Shown: positions 18,854 through 28,949, numbered from the stretch's first letter. The stretch is 64,000 bases of DNA from Symbiodinium natans (GCA_905221605.1 CAJNDS010001369.1:186001-250000), one strand, 5' to 3'. Program-made: numbers and translations. The notes: generated by a model from the sequence alone, not told the origin.

Positions 18854-21157
18854 TCACGCATGAGCCTGTGACAAGAGTGACGGTCCCGAGTGAATGAGGT
18901 CCGGTAGCAAAAGCAGGAGGTCCAGGCGGACACAGCCGTACGCCAACGGAACTGGGCCAAGGCAGGCGAAGCTGCGTAGGGGCAAGAATGATTCCAGCGA
19001 GACGAAATCCGAAAGCGACATGGTCAACTCAAGACAGCTCATTCCGTACGCAGGCACCAAGAAGTCGATACAGCAGAGGCTTTGCACAAACAAAGGTGGC
19101 CCCAGATGCACAGAGTCCAAAGCAGGCAACAGGGAATCTGAACAGGACATACCATACACGAGAATGCTGGGCTCCAGGCGGACGAAGTACCTCGACGGCG
19201 TGCAGAGTCCCGAGTGCACAGAATCGGGCGCGGATGAAATCGGCCCTGAGCGTGACATGCCATAAGCTGAAGGCACCAGGTCAGCTTGCATCCAGCCCTG
19301 CAGGAATACAGCCAGCCCTAGATTCACAGAGTCCAGTACAAGCAACGTGAGCCCACATCGAGCAATGCCGTAAGCCAAAATAGCACTGCCAGGCCTTGCA
19401 AAGCCCTTAGCTGGCGAAGAAGAATCGACATGGCAAAGATCGAGCACTAATGGCAAGGGGCCCGAACGCGACATGCCGTAAGCAAGCATCAGAGAACCTA
19501 AACAGGCAAGCGACTGCAGCAGCAACAGGCTCCCTGTCATCAGGAAGTCCAAGGCAAACAGCGACAAGCCAACCCGCGTGATGCCATAAACAGGTGATGT
19601 CGATCCAATCCGACAAAAACCACGCAAAGAAGGCAAGGAACCGAGAGAGACAAAGTCTGCAGTCAGCAACGGTGATTCAGGGCAGGTTAAGCCAAACACA
19701 GGTGGTGCCAGCCCAGGTCGCGCATGGCCTTGCAAAGGAGATGAGAACTCTGCACTTGCATAGTCAAGAGCTGACAGCAAGGGCCCTAAGCAACTAACGC
19801 CATATACAGCCGCAACCACTTCCAAGCAAGAGAAGGTTCGCAGGAGCAACGGGGATTCCGTGTGCACAAAGTCCAAGGCAAGCAGCGGGGAACCTGGCCA
19901 TGTCATGCCGTAGACAGCTATGGAGGAGCCAAGCCTGCCAAAGCCCCTCAGAGGGAGGGAGCTTTGCATGCTCGCATGGTCGGATGCTGAAAGAGTCCTG
20001 TCGGCTTGCATGGAGCTGCTGACGAACATCAAGGACTCCAGGCACACGAAGTCCAAAATTGGGGGCGGCGACCCGAGGCAAGCTAGTCCAAACACAGGAA
20101 GCGAAGCTCCTGACCACGAAAAGCCCCTCAAGGATAGGACGGATTCAATCTGTACAAGATCCAGGGTTGGAAGAGACAAGTCAGGCCACGACAGCCCATA
20201 TGCAAACGAAGGCAGGCCCAGACGAGCAAAACTTCTCACGGAGTACGAGCTGCAAAACTCGGCATAGCCTCTTGTCCGAAAGCCTTCAGTGACCACACAC
20301 ATGCCGTATATGAACATGGGCGAGTCCAGGCGAGCAAGGCCCCTTAGAGAGGAGGCCAAGCCAATCGTGACGGGATCCAGCACAGGTAAAGGGAATCCTG
20401 TGCACGCAAATCCATATGCGAAGGGCGTGAAGCCCGGTCGTGACATGGTCCGTGCAGGCAACATGCTGCCCAAAGCAAAGTGATCCAGCACCAACAAGAG
20501 CGCTTCCAAGCAGGCCATTCCATACACTGGCATGGAACTTCCGAGCCAGATGAAGCTTCGAGGAGACAGGGATGAACCCAAATGGATGTGGTCCAACACT
20601 GGTGGCGTGCTGCCGGGACACGACATCCCATACGCAGGCATTGCTGCCTCAATCCTCTGGAGGCCTCGAATTGACAGCGACGGCTCAGAGTGCATGAAGT
20701 CCAAGGCCAAGGCAGTAAGTCCAATTCGCGCAGTTCCATAAGTCAATGCAGTTGACCCCGAGCGAACAAAGTGTCGGAGTGACGTTGGCGGCTCAAGACT
20801 CACATGGTCAAGGACCAGCAGTGGTGTCTCGAGCTTGGTCAATCCATATGCTGGCAGCATCAACCCTATCTGACAGTGCGTCTGCGGCAGCGGTGCCAAG
20901 TCCAAGTGCAGGAAGTCTAGCGCAAGTAAGGTGAGTCCCGAGCAGGTCATACCGTACACAAGCATAGTGAACCCAAGGCAGAACATGCTTTGCAATAAAA
21001 ACATGAGGCCCATGGTACCGAAGTCCAGAGGTAACAAGGACACCCCGGGCCTTGTCATTCCAGAGATCAGGAGCGCTGGGCCCGGTTGGCCAGGGCCCCG
21101 TGGCAGAGGCGTTGAACCAAGGTGGGCAGAGTCTGCTGCCAGCAGCGAAGAGCCCAA
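18854..21157 (-). CDS. repeat protein ORF, 767 codons, with irregular island
   Basis: This long open frame lies between TGA 21158 and TGA 18854. It contains the only two irregularities seen in the right segment. Around 19,990-20,040 an a unit is missing, giving the order b-c-b-c and shifting the 108-bp register by 36 bp. At about 20,235-20,300 two units keep their length but lose the consensus almost entirely, with residues such as CVVTEGFRT. The reading frame survives both. The 5' start is not defined. Confidence 0.5.
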   Translation of the reverse strand: MGSSLLAADSAHLGSTPLPRGPGQPGPALLISGMTRPGVSLLPLDFGTMGLMFLLQSMFCLGFTMLVYGMTCSGLTLLALDFLHLDLAPLPQTHCQIGLMLPAYGLTKLETPLLVLDHVSLEPPTSLRHFVRSGSTALTYGTARIGLTALALDFMHSEPSLSIRGLQRIEAAMPAYGMSCPGSTPPVLDHIHLGSSLSPRSFIWLGSSMPVYGMACLEALLLVLDHFALGSMLPARTMSRPGFTPFAYGFACTGFPLPVLDPVTIGLASSLRGLARLDSPMFIYGMCVVTEGFRTRGYAEFCSSYSVRSFARLGLPSFAYGLSWPDLSLPTLDLVQIESVLSLRGFSWSGASLPVFGLACLGSPPPILDFVCLESLMFVSSSMQADRTLSASDHASMQSSLPLRGFGRLGSSIAVYGMTWPGSPLLALDFVHTESPLLLRTFSCLEVVAAVYGVSCLGPLLSALDYASAEFSSPLQGHARPGLAPPVFGLTCPESPLLTADFVSLGSLPSLRGFCRIGSTSPVYGITRVGLSLFALDFLMTGSLLLLQSLACLGSLMLAYGMSRSGPLPLVLDLCHVDSSSPAKGFARPGSAILAYGIARCGLTLLVLDSVNLGLAVFLQGWMQADLVPSAYGMSRSGPISSAPDSVHSGLCTPSRYFVRLEPSILVYGMSCSDSLLPALDSVHLGPPLFVQSLCCIDFLVPAYGMSCLELTMSLSDFVSLESFLPLRSFACLGPVPLAYGCVRLDLLLLLPDLIHSGPSLLSQAHA

Positions 21158-22369
21158 TCAGACCATGCCGTAGGTCGGTGAGCTGGGGCCAAGTTGGCAG
21201 TGCGACCGTGGCAGCGGCATCAGGCCCATGTGGACAAAGTCCGACACCAACAGGAAAGGCTCCAGTCTAGTCAGCCCGTAGACGGGTAATGGGCTACCGG
21301 GACGAACGAGACCGTGAGCGAACAGAAAAACGTCCGGGTGAACAAAGTCCAAGACCAGCAGGGAGCTTCCCAGGCAGGACATGCCATAGGCCGGCACCGC
21401 GAAGCCAACTTGCATGAAGCCCTGTATCAGCAAGAAGAAGCCGATGTCAACAAGATCAAGCACCGGAAAGGCCAAGCCCAGGCGAGCGACCCCGTACACC
21501 AACACGATAAGCTCAGGGCAAACGAAGCTTCGTGGCAAGAGGGAAGGATCAGGAAGGACATGGTCCAGAGCTGAAGGCGTGGAGCCCATCCTAGCCATGC
21601 CATAGGCTGACAAGAAACTTTCCATGTGGCTGGAGGCTTGCAAGAACAGCACGAAGCCAAAGGTCGAATGGTCGGGCACAGGCAGACTTGGACCCAGCCA
21701 CTGCATGCCATAGGGAGACGTGGCAGAGCCCAACCTGGAAAGCGCCTGGAGCAGGGCAGACAGGTCGATGTGAACAAAGTCCGAGGCCGACGACAGAGCA
21801 CCAGGTCTGGTCATGCCATAGGGCGACAACGCGAAGCCTGATCGAACAAAAGCCTGCACCAAGAGGGTGAGTCCTGCGCTCAGATGATCGAGTGCTGCTG
21901 GCGGGAAGCCGAGCCGAGCCATGCCATACACAAGCATGGTCAAACCCGTCCTAGTGGAAGACTGCAAGGACGACACAAATCCAGGATGTAGACAATCCAG
22001 CACAAGTAGGAAAGCTCCGGGTCTAGTGATGCCATAAGTCGGGACAGGAGGGTCAGAATAAGCTAGCCCGCGCAATGCCAAAGCTGAGCCCGTCGAAACA
22101 GGATCCATCACAGAAGGTGAAAACTCGAGACGGGAAATGCCAAACACTGACAGTAGCGAGCCCGCCTGGCAAAGCGACCGAAGTGCAGGAGAGACGCCAA
22201 TCTGGATAGGGTCTAGAACAAGCAGTGGAGACCCCAACTGGCTTAGCCCGGATGCAAGCATTGTGGGTCCTAAGCAAGCAAAACCTTGAAGGGCTATCAG
22301 GGGCTCAAGGTGAATGAAGTCCGAGGCTGACATGAAAGGGCCTGGCCAGCTCAGTCCGTACACTAGCAT
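21158..22369 (-). CDS. repeat protein ORF, 403 codons
   Basis: Thirty-four units (1,224 bp) separate TGA 22382 and TGA 21158. Regular triplets are present. The stop at 21158 is on the fifth codon of an a unit, whereas the next ones upstream are on c units. Confidence 0.45.
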   Translation of the reverse strand: MLVYGLSWPGPFMSASDFIHLEPLIALQGFACLGPTMLASGLSQLGSPLLVLDPIQIGVSPALRSLCQAGSLLSVFGISRLEFSPSVMDPVSTGSALALRGLAYSDPPVPTYGITRPGAFLLVLDCLHPGFVSSLQSSTRTGLTMLVYGMARLGFPPAALDHLSAGLTLLVQAFVRSGFALSPYGMTRPGALSSASDFVHIDLSALLQALSRLGSATSPYGMQWLGPSLPVPDHSTFGFVLFLQASSHMESFLSAYGMARMGSTPSALDHVLPDPSLLPRSFVCPELIVLVYGVARLGLAFPVLDLVDIGFFLLIQGFMQVGFAVPAYGMSCLGSSLLVLDFVHPDVFLFAHGLVRPGSPLPVYGLTRLEPFLLVSDFVHMGLMPLPRSHCQLGPSSPTYGMV

Positions 22370-22381
22370 CGTTGGATCCAG

Positions 22382-23425
22382 TCATGCAGGCCCGTGTGAG
22401 GATGGCGCGGGGCCCATGAGCACAGAGTCTGGTGCAGCCAGGAAGAATCCCGTTCTGCTCATGCCGTACGCCGGCATGGTGAGGCCCATCCTTGCAGAAG
22501 ACCTCGGTGGCAACAAGCTTCCAGAACTCACAGAATCAAGCACTGGCATTGAGAAGCCCAGCTTTGCCACACCGTAAAGGAACACGGTCAATCCAAGTCG
22601 TGAAGAACTTCGCAGCAGCGTGGGAAAGCCCGGCGTGATAAAGTCCAGTGCAAATGGTGGCAAGCCAAGCCAGGACATCCCGTAGGCCAACAGCGCCAAA
22701 TCCAGCCGGGCAAGCATGCGCAAAGGCATAACGCTGCCCACCTTTATAAAGTCCAGTGTGGGCAGAAGCAATCCCATCCGGCAGACTCCAAAGGCCAACG
22801 GGATCAGCCCAATCTGCATGGGGCTTTGGATAAGCAGGGACGACCCGGTGTGGATACAGTCCAAGACCGGCGGTGGCAATCCAGGTCGTGACATGCCATA
22901 CGCGGGAGGCGTGGGGCCAATGCGCAGGCATGCTTGGGAGAGTACGGAGCTACCCGAATGAGCAAAGTCGAGGACAAGCAGAGGAGGCTCTGGACAGGTC
23001 ATACCATAGGCCAGCAGCACGACTCCAGTTCGCAGGGAGCTTCGCATCGGGGGTGGAAAGCCGGAGGTGGCAAAGTCCAACGACAGCGTTGTCGACCCCA
23101 TCCTGGCCACGCCATAGAGCGAAGCCATCGGCCCCAGCCGAGCGAAGCTTCTCGGAGAAAATGCAAGGCCAGTGTGCGCGGGGTCTGGCAGAAAAAGGGT
23201 GGATCCCAACCGCATCATCCCGTATAGCAGTGGCACAAAACCAGGCCAGCTGGAGGTGCGCAAGGACAGAGGACTGCCCATGTTCACGAGATCGGCAGCC
23301 AACAGCGAGAGTCCTGATCGACTGACGCCGTATGCGGACAATGGCAGACCCAAGCAAACAAAGCCCCGAGCAAGCAGGGACGACGCACAAGTCACAGGGT
23401 CAAGAGCTGATGGCAAAACACCCAA
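22382..23425 (-). CDS. repeat protein ORF, 347 codons
   Basis: Exactly thirty units (1,080 bp) lie between TGA 23462 and TGA 22382. Triplet order is regular. No feature other than the repeat is present. Confidence 0.45.
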   Translation of the reverse strand: MGVLPSALDPVTCASSLLARGFVCLGLPLSAYGVSRSGLSLLAADLVNMGSPLSLRTSSWPGFVPLLYGMMRLGSTLFLPDPAHTGLAFSPRSFARLGPMASLYGVARMGSTTLSLDFATSGFPPPMRSSLRTGVVLLAYGMTCPEPPLLVLDFAHSGSSVLSQACLRIGPTPPAYGMSRPGLPPPVLDCIHTGSSLLIQSPMQIGLIPLAFGVCRMGLLLPTLDFIKVGSVMPLRMLARLDLALLAYGMSWLGLPPFALDFITPGFPTLLRSSSRLGLTVFLYGVAKLGFSMPVLDSVSSGSLLPPRSSARMGLTMPAYGMSRTGFFLAAPDSVLMGPAPSSHGPA

Positions 23426-23461
23426 GCAAGCTACGCCATAAACGAGCAGCAGGGAACCTGA

Positions 23462-24838
23462 TCAAGCAGAGCCCTGAAGCAGTGAGAAAGGGCCAAGGTG
23501 AATGAGGTCCAACACAAGCGAAGGCGATCCAGGCCGAGCCGAACCGCTCGGAAGCAGCAAAGACCCCAAACAAACGAAGGTTCTTGTCGGCAGCAGCGGA
23601 CCTAAGCTCACAAAATCCGAAGCCGGCAATGGCAGACCCAGGTGCACCAGGCCGAACATAGGTAACAACGCATCCGTCTGCGCAAGACTTCTCGCAAGGA
23701 GTGATGGGCCGACTTGGACAAGGTCCAAGGCAAGTGGCAAAGAACCGATGCAGCCAAGCCCGTAAAGCGATGGGGTGGGCCCGATGTAGCAAAAGGTCCT
23801 TGTAGGCATCAAAACACCCAAACTGGCAGAATTCAGGACCAGCAGCAACAGACCCAGCCATGACACACCGTAGGTCAGCAGAAAAAGGTCCAAGCAGGCG
23901 AGACTGCGAGGCAGCAGAAAGGCACCCGGCGCCAAAGAGTCCACGGCCGGCAGTGACGTGCCCGGACGCGAGATGCCGTAGGCCGAAGGCGGCGACCCCG
24001 GCCGAGCAAAGCTTGTCACGAACGGGCCACTGCCCGGCTCCACGTAGTCATACACCAGCATGGCGAAGCCAAGGCAGGCCATTCCAAAGATAGCCATTGG
24101 AGGGCCGAGGCAGATGTGCGTTCGCAAGAAAAGCAAGGAACCTGAAGACACGTGGTCCAAAACGAGCAGTGAGGTGCCTGATTGCGCCAGGCCGTACGCA
24201 AGCGGCAAAGACCCTAACCTGGAGAAACCCTGCAAGGCAAGAGGCAAACCGACTTGCAGCACGTCAAGGATGGCCAGCAAATCTCCCAGGCAGCTCATTC
24301 CGTAGGCCGACACAGAAAAGCCCATTTGAACGAAGCTGCGTGCAAGTAGTGAAGACCCCGGCATGAACATGTCCAAAGCAAACAAAGGGGCTGCTGGTCG
24401 GGTCATTCCGTAGACTGATGCCAGCAGGCCCATCCGAACAAGTCCACGCAGGAACGTCAGAAGCTCTGCATGCACAGAATCCGAAGCCGGCGGCGCAGCC
24501 CCCGTGCACGCGACACCATAGGCAGGCGTCAAGGCTCCTAACCGGGTGAACCCGTGAAGTGGCGTGGTGGGGCCAGGATGGATAAGGTCAAGAGCAGGCG
24601 TTACCGATCCCAAACGAGACAGCCCATAGGCAGACGTGGCAAAGTCCAACCGACCATGCGTCCTGAGCGGCAGCAAAGCCCCCAAATGAATGAAATCCAG
24701 AGTAGGGAAGGCAGAGCCCAAACGAACGCTGCCGTAGGTAGGCGTCGTGAGACCAAGGCATGCAGAGCTGTGCAAAAGCAGGGCACTTCCGAGGTGTGCA
24801 TGGTCCAATACGGACAGCAAGCTGCCAGGGCACGACAT
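23462..24838 (-). CDS. repeat protein ORF, 458 codons
   Basis: Thirty-nine units (1,404 bp) lie between TGA 24866 and TGA 23462. The first residues (MSCPG) begin inside an a unit. Confidence 0.45.
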   Translation of the reverse strand: MSCPGSLLSVLDHAHLGSALLLHSSACLGLTTPTYGSVRLGSAFPTLDFIHLGALLPLRTHGRLDFATSAYGLSRLGSVTPALDLIHPGPTTPLHGFTRLGALTPAYGVACTGAAPPASDSVHAELLTFLRGLVRMGLLASVYGMTRPAAPLFALDMFMPGSSLLARSFVQMGFSVSAYGMSCLGDLLAILDVLQVGLPLALQGFSRLGSLPLAYGLAQSGTSLLVLDHVSSGSLLFLRTHICLGPPMAIFGMACLGFAMLVYDYVEPGSGPFVTSFARPGSPPSAYGISRPGTSLPAVDSLAPGAFLLPRSLACLDLFLLTYGVSWLGLLLLVLNSASLGVLMPTRTFCYIGPTPSLYGLGCIGSLPLALDLVQVGPSLLARSLAQTDALLPMFGLVHLGLPLPASDFVSLGPLLPTRTFVCLGSLLLPSGSARPGSPSLVLDLIHLGPFSLLQGSA

Positions 24839-24865
24839 TCCGTACAGAAGCAGCGTGAGATCAGC

Positions 24866-25265
24866 TCAGATGAGGCTGTGCAGGACCATCAGCAAGCCAG
24901 GATGCACAAGGTCCAGGACGAGTGATGAGGCTCCAAGGCATGCCATGCCGTAAGCCGACGTCACACTGCCGAGCCAAACAAAGCTGCGCAGAAACACAGC
25001 GGATCCGCAGCTCGTAGGCTCGAGTGCCAGCATTGCAGGGCCAAGGCAGCTCATGCCATAGGCAAACATCACGACACCTGAACAGATAGACGTCCGCAGC
25101 ACCAAGGATAATCCAAAGTCCACAAGGTCAGGTGCTGCCAACAACACACCTGATCAGGTGATGCCATAAGTCAGTGCGGCACTGCCCGCCTTGGAAAGAC
25201 TCTGTGCCAATGGCAACAAGCCAAAGTGTGTGAAATCTAGAGCCGGCAACATTGGGCCGAGACCT
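24866..25265 (-). CDS. 5' end of the repeat frame
   Basis: The array's upstream end on the coding strand. A 93-codon open piece (24,866-25,147) is preceded by a TGA at 25,154. The last recognisable regular units run to about 25,265, beginning near a Met in LGPMLPALDF. Upstream of this no ATG-led leader or signal peptide is visible, so I cannot identify a gene start. Confidence 0.4.
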
Positions 25266-26560
25266 TAGAGCAACGATGAGAAATGTCTCTGAATGTCTCA
25301 AACCGTGCTTTCAGCATTCACCATTCACGAATTGCAAACTTCAGCAGCACTCTATCAAGAACCCCACGCGCTTGCTCGTAGAGCAACAGCGAGCTCCCCA
25401 GGCGCGCGAAGCACGCCACTGAGAGGGAGCTGCCCGAGAGGGTGAAGTCCTTCCAAGCAATTGTCAGCCCAGGTCTGTAGTATTATTGCAACCAACAACA
25501 AACAAGCGAATGGCCAGCAATAGCAGTACTAGCCGCGAAGCGCGCCAAGCACTGCGAAGCATGCAGAAGATGCACATCTTTGCAGAAATAGTTGTATTTG
25601 TGGAGCCCCTGTGCTCGAGGATTGTTGAGTGAATGGAACCTCTCAACGCACAAGCGTCCTTTACAAGCGAAGCGCTGCCAGTACAAGCCACGCCGAAGAC
25701 AAATATCATAAAGCCTGACAATGACAAACTCATCACCGCAACGTCAGCTGCTTCACAGGGCCATCCATGCCTGAACGTGCGAAGGACGCGATGCTCATGG
25801 AACTGCCGAAGTTGGCGTGGTTTTGGACGGAGAATACGGCGCCTCAGCTGCCAAGCAACTTGGAAGTTGAAAGCAGTAAGAATTCGACCCTAAACACTCC
25901 AATCCCGAGTACTCCCCGAGCACTTGGGGCCATGCCCAAGAAAATGGCATCGCCCTGGACGTTGAACGAACTACCGAGCTGCACCTGGGCCGCTCAAAAG
26001 GGGACAACTGTTCTGCAGAGTCTTCTTGTTGCGAGGCTCTGAGACGTTAAGGGCCGTGAAGGGCTGTTGTTTCTCTTGGGCTGTGCTTGCAGTTGTTGGT
26101 CAACACATACTCGTGGCATCTCTCGAAATTCCGCGGTGCTGGGGCAAGGGCATGGTCTCTGACCGAGACGGTGGAGGCTAGGTTGGTGTGACCTCAGCTC
26201 AAGCCCGTCGTGACCTCTTCGGAAGGCAAGATTGATTATCCAGAACCCACGCGCGCAAAGGAGAATTCTAGGCCTTTGCAACCGCAGCAGATCCACATGG
26301 ATAAACTGTTAAATACACTGCCAGCAAAAGGAGGCAACAGTGCAAGAGGAGCAACGTAACCCAGGAAGCTCTTCTTCGCTCCATGTACAGAACCAGATCT
26401 GCATGGATTTCAAGGCTGCGGGTGAATGCTGCCCAAGCACCAAAAACAGAGAGGACACTGCCAAAGTTGACTTGGTTGTACCTTGGTCGCCAGTTTGGCT
26501 GCGCTAGGCAAAGAAACCAAGTGCATCAAACTACTTTCTGGCGCCACGCACTAGGCGAAA
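25266..26560 (-). repeat. decayed outlying repeat units
   Basis: Isolated 12-residue units appear beyond the array edge. About 25,385-25,450 reads DFTLSGSSLSV then ACFARLGSSLL. About 25,650-25,720 reads VFGVACTGSASLV. About 25,960-26,010 contains QLGSSFNV, and about 26,430-26,480 contains FGSVLSVFG. Frame and spacing between them are not conserved. These resemble the family consensus (LGSSLSV) more than many units inside the array. Confidence 0.55.
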
Positions 26561-26563
26561 GGT

Positions 26564-26564
<1 letters not shown>

Positions 26565-26596
<32 letters not shown>

Positions 26597-26597
26597 C
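26565..26597. repeat. (AC)n microsatellite
   Basis: A perfect AC dinucleotide run of about 33 bases, located just outside the decayed repeat fringe. Confidence 0.95.
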
Positions 26598-28440
26598 CCA
26601 AGGTGAACACACGGAGAGTGTGCCACCCAGGGTGGTGGACGAGTAGACCGAGACCCTACCGCCCAAGCTGACCTCAGCGCACAGGAAATGAAGAGTCGGC
26701 GCAACAAAAACCTACAATGCAAACAAACTCAAAGCAATCATAACCGAAAAGAAAGGTAGGCCGAGAATGCGGCCGTGTCGAAAACTGCCAGTGAGCCTCC
26801 TAATTTGACCTGCAGGGTGCGGTTGCAAGGTCATTTGCTGCCTGGATCGCAAGTGTCAATCCTCGGTTGAGGAGTGAATCCAAAGTGGTCATGCCCTTCA
26901 GAAGGTCGGCTTACACGGGCTTAAGGCCGGAAATTCATGTATGGGAGGACACGATGGGAAAATCATGGGGGACACAATGGGCAGGATGTGGGACAGTGTT
27001 GCGGAGACCCTGCTAAATGTCGCGTCACTTGCCAAAACCAGTCGCACAGGCAACCCCACAAGCAAACTTCACATGGCATAACATCTCTGAAGGTACCACC
27101 CTACTGTGACTCCGAGTGCCTCCCAAGTATTTGGTCTCAAGCCCCTTGCGGCCCTTGCGTGGGCTCTCGGTAAGCCTCTTCCCCGGTGCAGAAAAAGACC
27201 TGGCCTCTCTCAGCACTGAGAGGGTCGTGTTGAAGAAGGTCTCGTCATCTGGTGTGAACCTTCGCGGCTGATGCGACTGACCTACGTTCTTCATAACTAT
27301 TGCAATGCCCCATCGAACTACTCCATGTTTACAACGATGCTGGACGACTTACCATTTCATCCGCTTTTTCATGCTCCTGGCAGTCTGCATTCGTCTGCAT
27401 CTCTGGGCAGCTGGCGCCACCTTCCCCCCTGAGGGCGTCTGCAAGACGAGGGCATTCCCTCCGTACAAGTCCTGCGATTCCCAAAGCACAACCACCCCTT
27501 GATTTCATATGCTTAGACACAACTGATTGCACTGTCCCTCACGATGATGTCCCAAAGCCTCACACCGGACCTCAGCAAACGAAGCACAGGCAAAATGATC
27601 TTTCTACAAAGTTGTTTTAAGGTCTGTCCAAACAGCTTCCTGTGCTGAACGATGCTCTTCGAACACACCTCCTATGACTATGGACAAATATGGTCGCAAT
27701 ATTGCTTTGACATGCCTTGCATGACACCAAACGAAGGCATGCTGTGGCAGTGCGACACCATGGTCACTGCGTGCAGGTGTTCGGATGATTGCACTGCGTG
27801 GGGATGCTCGACATGCCCGGTATGCTCCGAGGCCTTGAAACCTTCCCCTAGTCGATTCATTACTTTGGGCTGGGAGATGCATATCGCAGAATAGACAAGG
27901 ACAGCCCCCCAAGCTATTCTGCATTCTAAGGCTTTCAAGGCCTATGTAGACTAGGTGACAGGCCTTCAGCCCGGTTCTCAGGCCTTCCTCGTGTTTTGTA
28001 GGGACTTCCAGCCTTCACAAGGGCCCGGGACTATGCAGTCTGGAAGCCTACCCCCCAGGCTGTTTGTCGCTCATGTTGTTGGTCGCTCTGATGTCATGTT
28101 CCAGTGTTTGACCCAGCCCCAATCAACTAGCCAAGCCAGCAAGAGAAAAGCGCATCGGCCCAAACCCTTTCAATTGGCGTCTGGCGATCGCAACGTTATT
28201 CTCGGGGCCTGGCATTCAAACATGTCTGAGTGTGACAGAGATGACGCGCAACAGGACGTACAGCAGTTCAAGGGGGCAATCAAGGGCACAGTCTGATGGC
28301 ACTCTGAGCAGGTGTGGAGTCATGAGATGGCTGCCCAAGTTAAAAGGATGCTGCCAGGCTGCTTGATTATAGGATGGGTCCAAGTCCAATGGACCCAGGA
28401 GAGTTATGTCTCCTGGCTACGCCGACAACGTAAACAGACT
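26598..28440. other. no recognisable gene
   Basis: Only short ORFs in all frames. Minus-strand stretches near 27,680-27,938 and 28,100-28,250 have protein-like composition and could be exons of the gene suggested upstream, but I see no domain and no consistent splice set. Confidence 0.5.
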
Positions 28441-28472
28441 TTGCCTCTACTCTTCTATTCACAGTGTGACCA

Positions 28473-28949
28473 TCAGACACAAGAGCAGTCCTTCTTTGGA
28501 TACGAGCACCCATGGGGCCACTGGCGGCACAAGGGTGCTGATTGCAGCCTTGCAAAATGCCGCAGAAAGAGTCTTTGTGCTGATCTTGCACTGAGGCAGC
28601 GGAGCCGGAGCTGCTCCCCGAGCTTTTGCAGCAGAGCCCCCTTGGGCCACATCGGTAACATCTCAGGCAGAGGCAAGGAGCCATATCCACGGGCGCATCT
28701 ATCATCTGCCTGGAGAACAGTGGTAGCTGCTTCTAGAAAATGTCCAAGCAAAGCTCTCAAAGAGTCACCCTTTTCTTGCCTCGCCCGGACCCCTTGGGGC
28801 GTATCCTGGGGCGCCGGAGCCCCCAAACTGCGAGCCGAGACGGCAAAGTTTCCATCAAAACGACGCTTCACAAGCTCCAGCGTGCGCGGCGTTGAAGGCT
28901 GTGGAGCTTCTGCCACGTCACCCTTGCCACTGATGCAGGCAGCATGCAT
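28473..28949 (-). CDS. possible exon(s) of an unrecognised gene
   Basis: A minus-strand open stretch of about 158 codons, in which the first 70 or so (up to about 28,730) have balanced, protein-like composition. Just upstream, 28,960-29,020 reads as another short protein-like piece ending in YKVAYSGIC. I recognise no family. It may belong to the same gene as the exons at 29.9-30.7 kb, separated by the large TCAC microsatellite. The plus-strand ORF covering the same bases is probably a shadow. Confidence 0.25.
   Translation of the reverse strand: MHAACISGKGDVAEAPQPSTPRTLELVKRRFDGNFAVSARSLGAPAPQDTPQGVRARQEKGDSLRALLGHFLEAATTVLQADDRCARGYGSLPLPEMLPMWPKGALLQKLGEQLRLRCLSARSAQRLFLRHFARLQSAPLCRQWPHGCSYPKKDCSCV

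Larger units (their letters stand above)
3420..25265 (-). repeat. 36-bp/108-bp protein-like tandem array, right segment
   Basis: About 607 units of the same 12-codon family fill 21.8 kb. Every fifth codon lies at a plus coordinate equal to 26 modulo 36 from 6326 to 25,154, so the phase is unbroken. The 108-bp triplet register is constant to about 20,000. One a subunit is missing there, giving the order b-c-b-c, and the register is constant again to the end. Individual units vary strongly in sequence. As I recall, dinoflagellate genomes encode many hypothetical proteins rich in similar LGSSLS-type repeats. That link is from memory and was not searched. Confidence 0.93.

Noticed and set aside
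102-24953. Many plus-strand ORFs of 60-185 codons across the array
   Set aside because: They are complements of the repeat, shorter than the minus-strand ORFs and frequently interrupted. The minus-strand frame has stops only at one unit position.
1231-25156. TGA as selenocysteine or a reassigned codon in the array
   Set aside because: Dinoflagellate nuclei use the standard code as far as I know, no selenocysteine element is visible, and three of the stops are TAG. Kept only as an alternative under the stop-position finding.
1-25265. CRISPR-like or bacterial repeat array
   Set aside because: The repeats are contiguous, diverged and without spacers, and the surroundings are eukaryotic.
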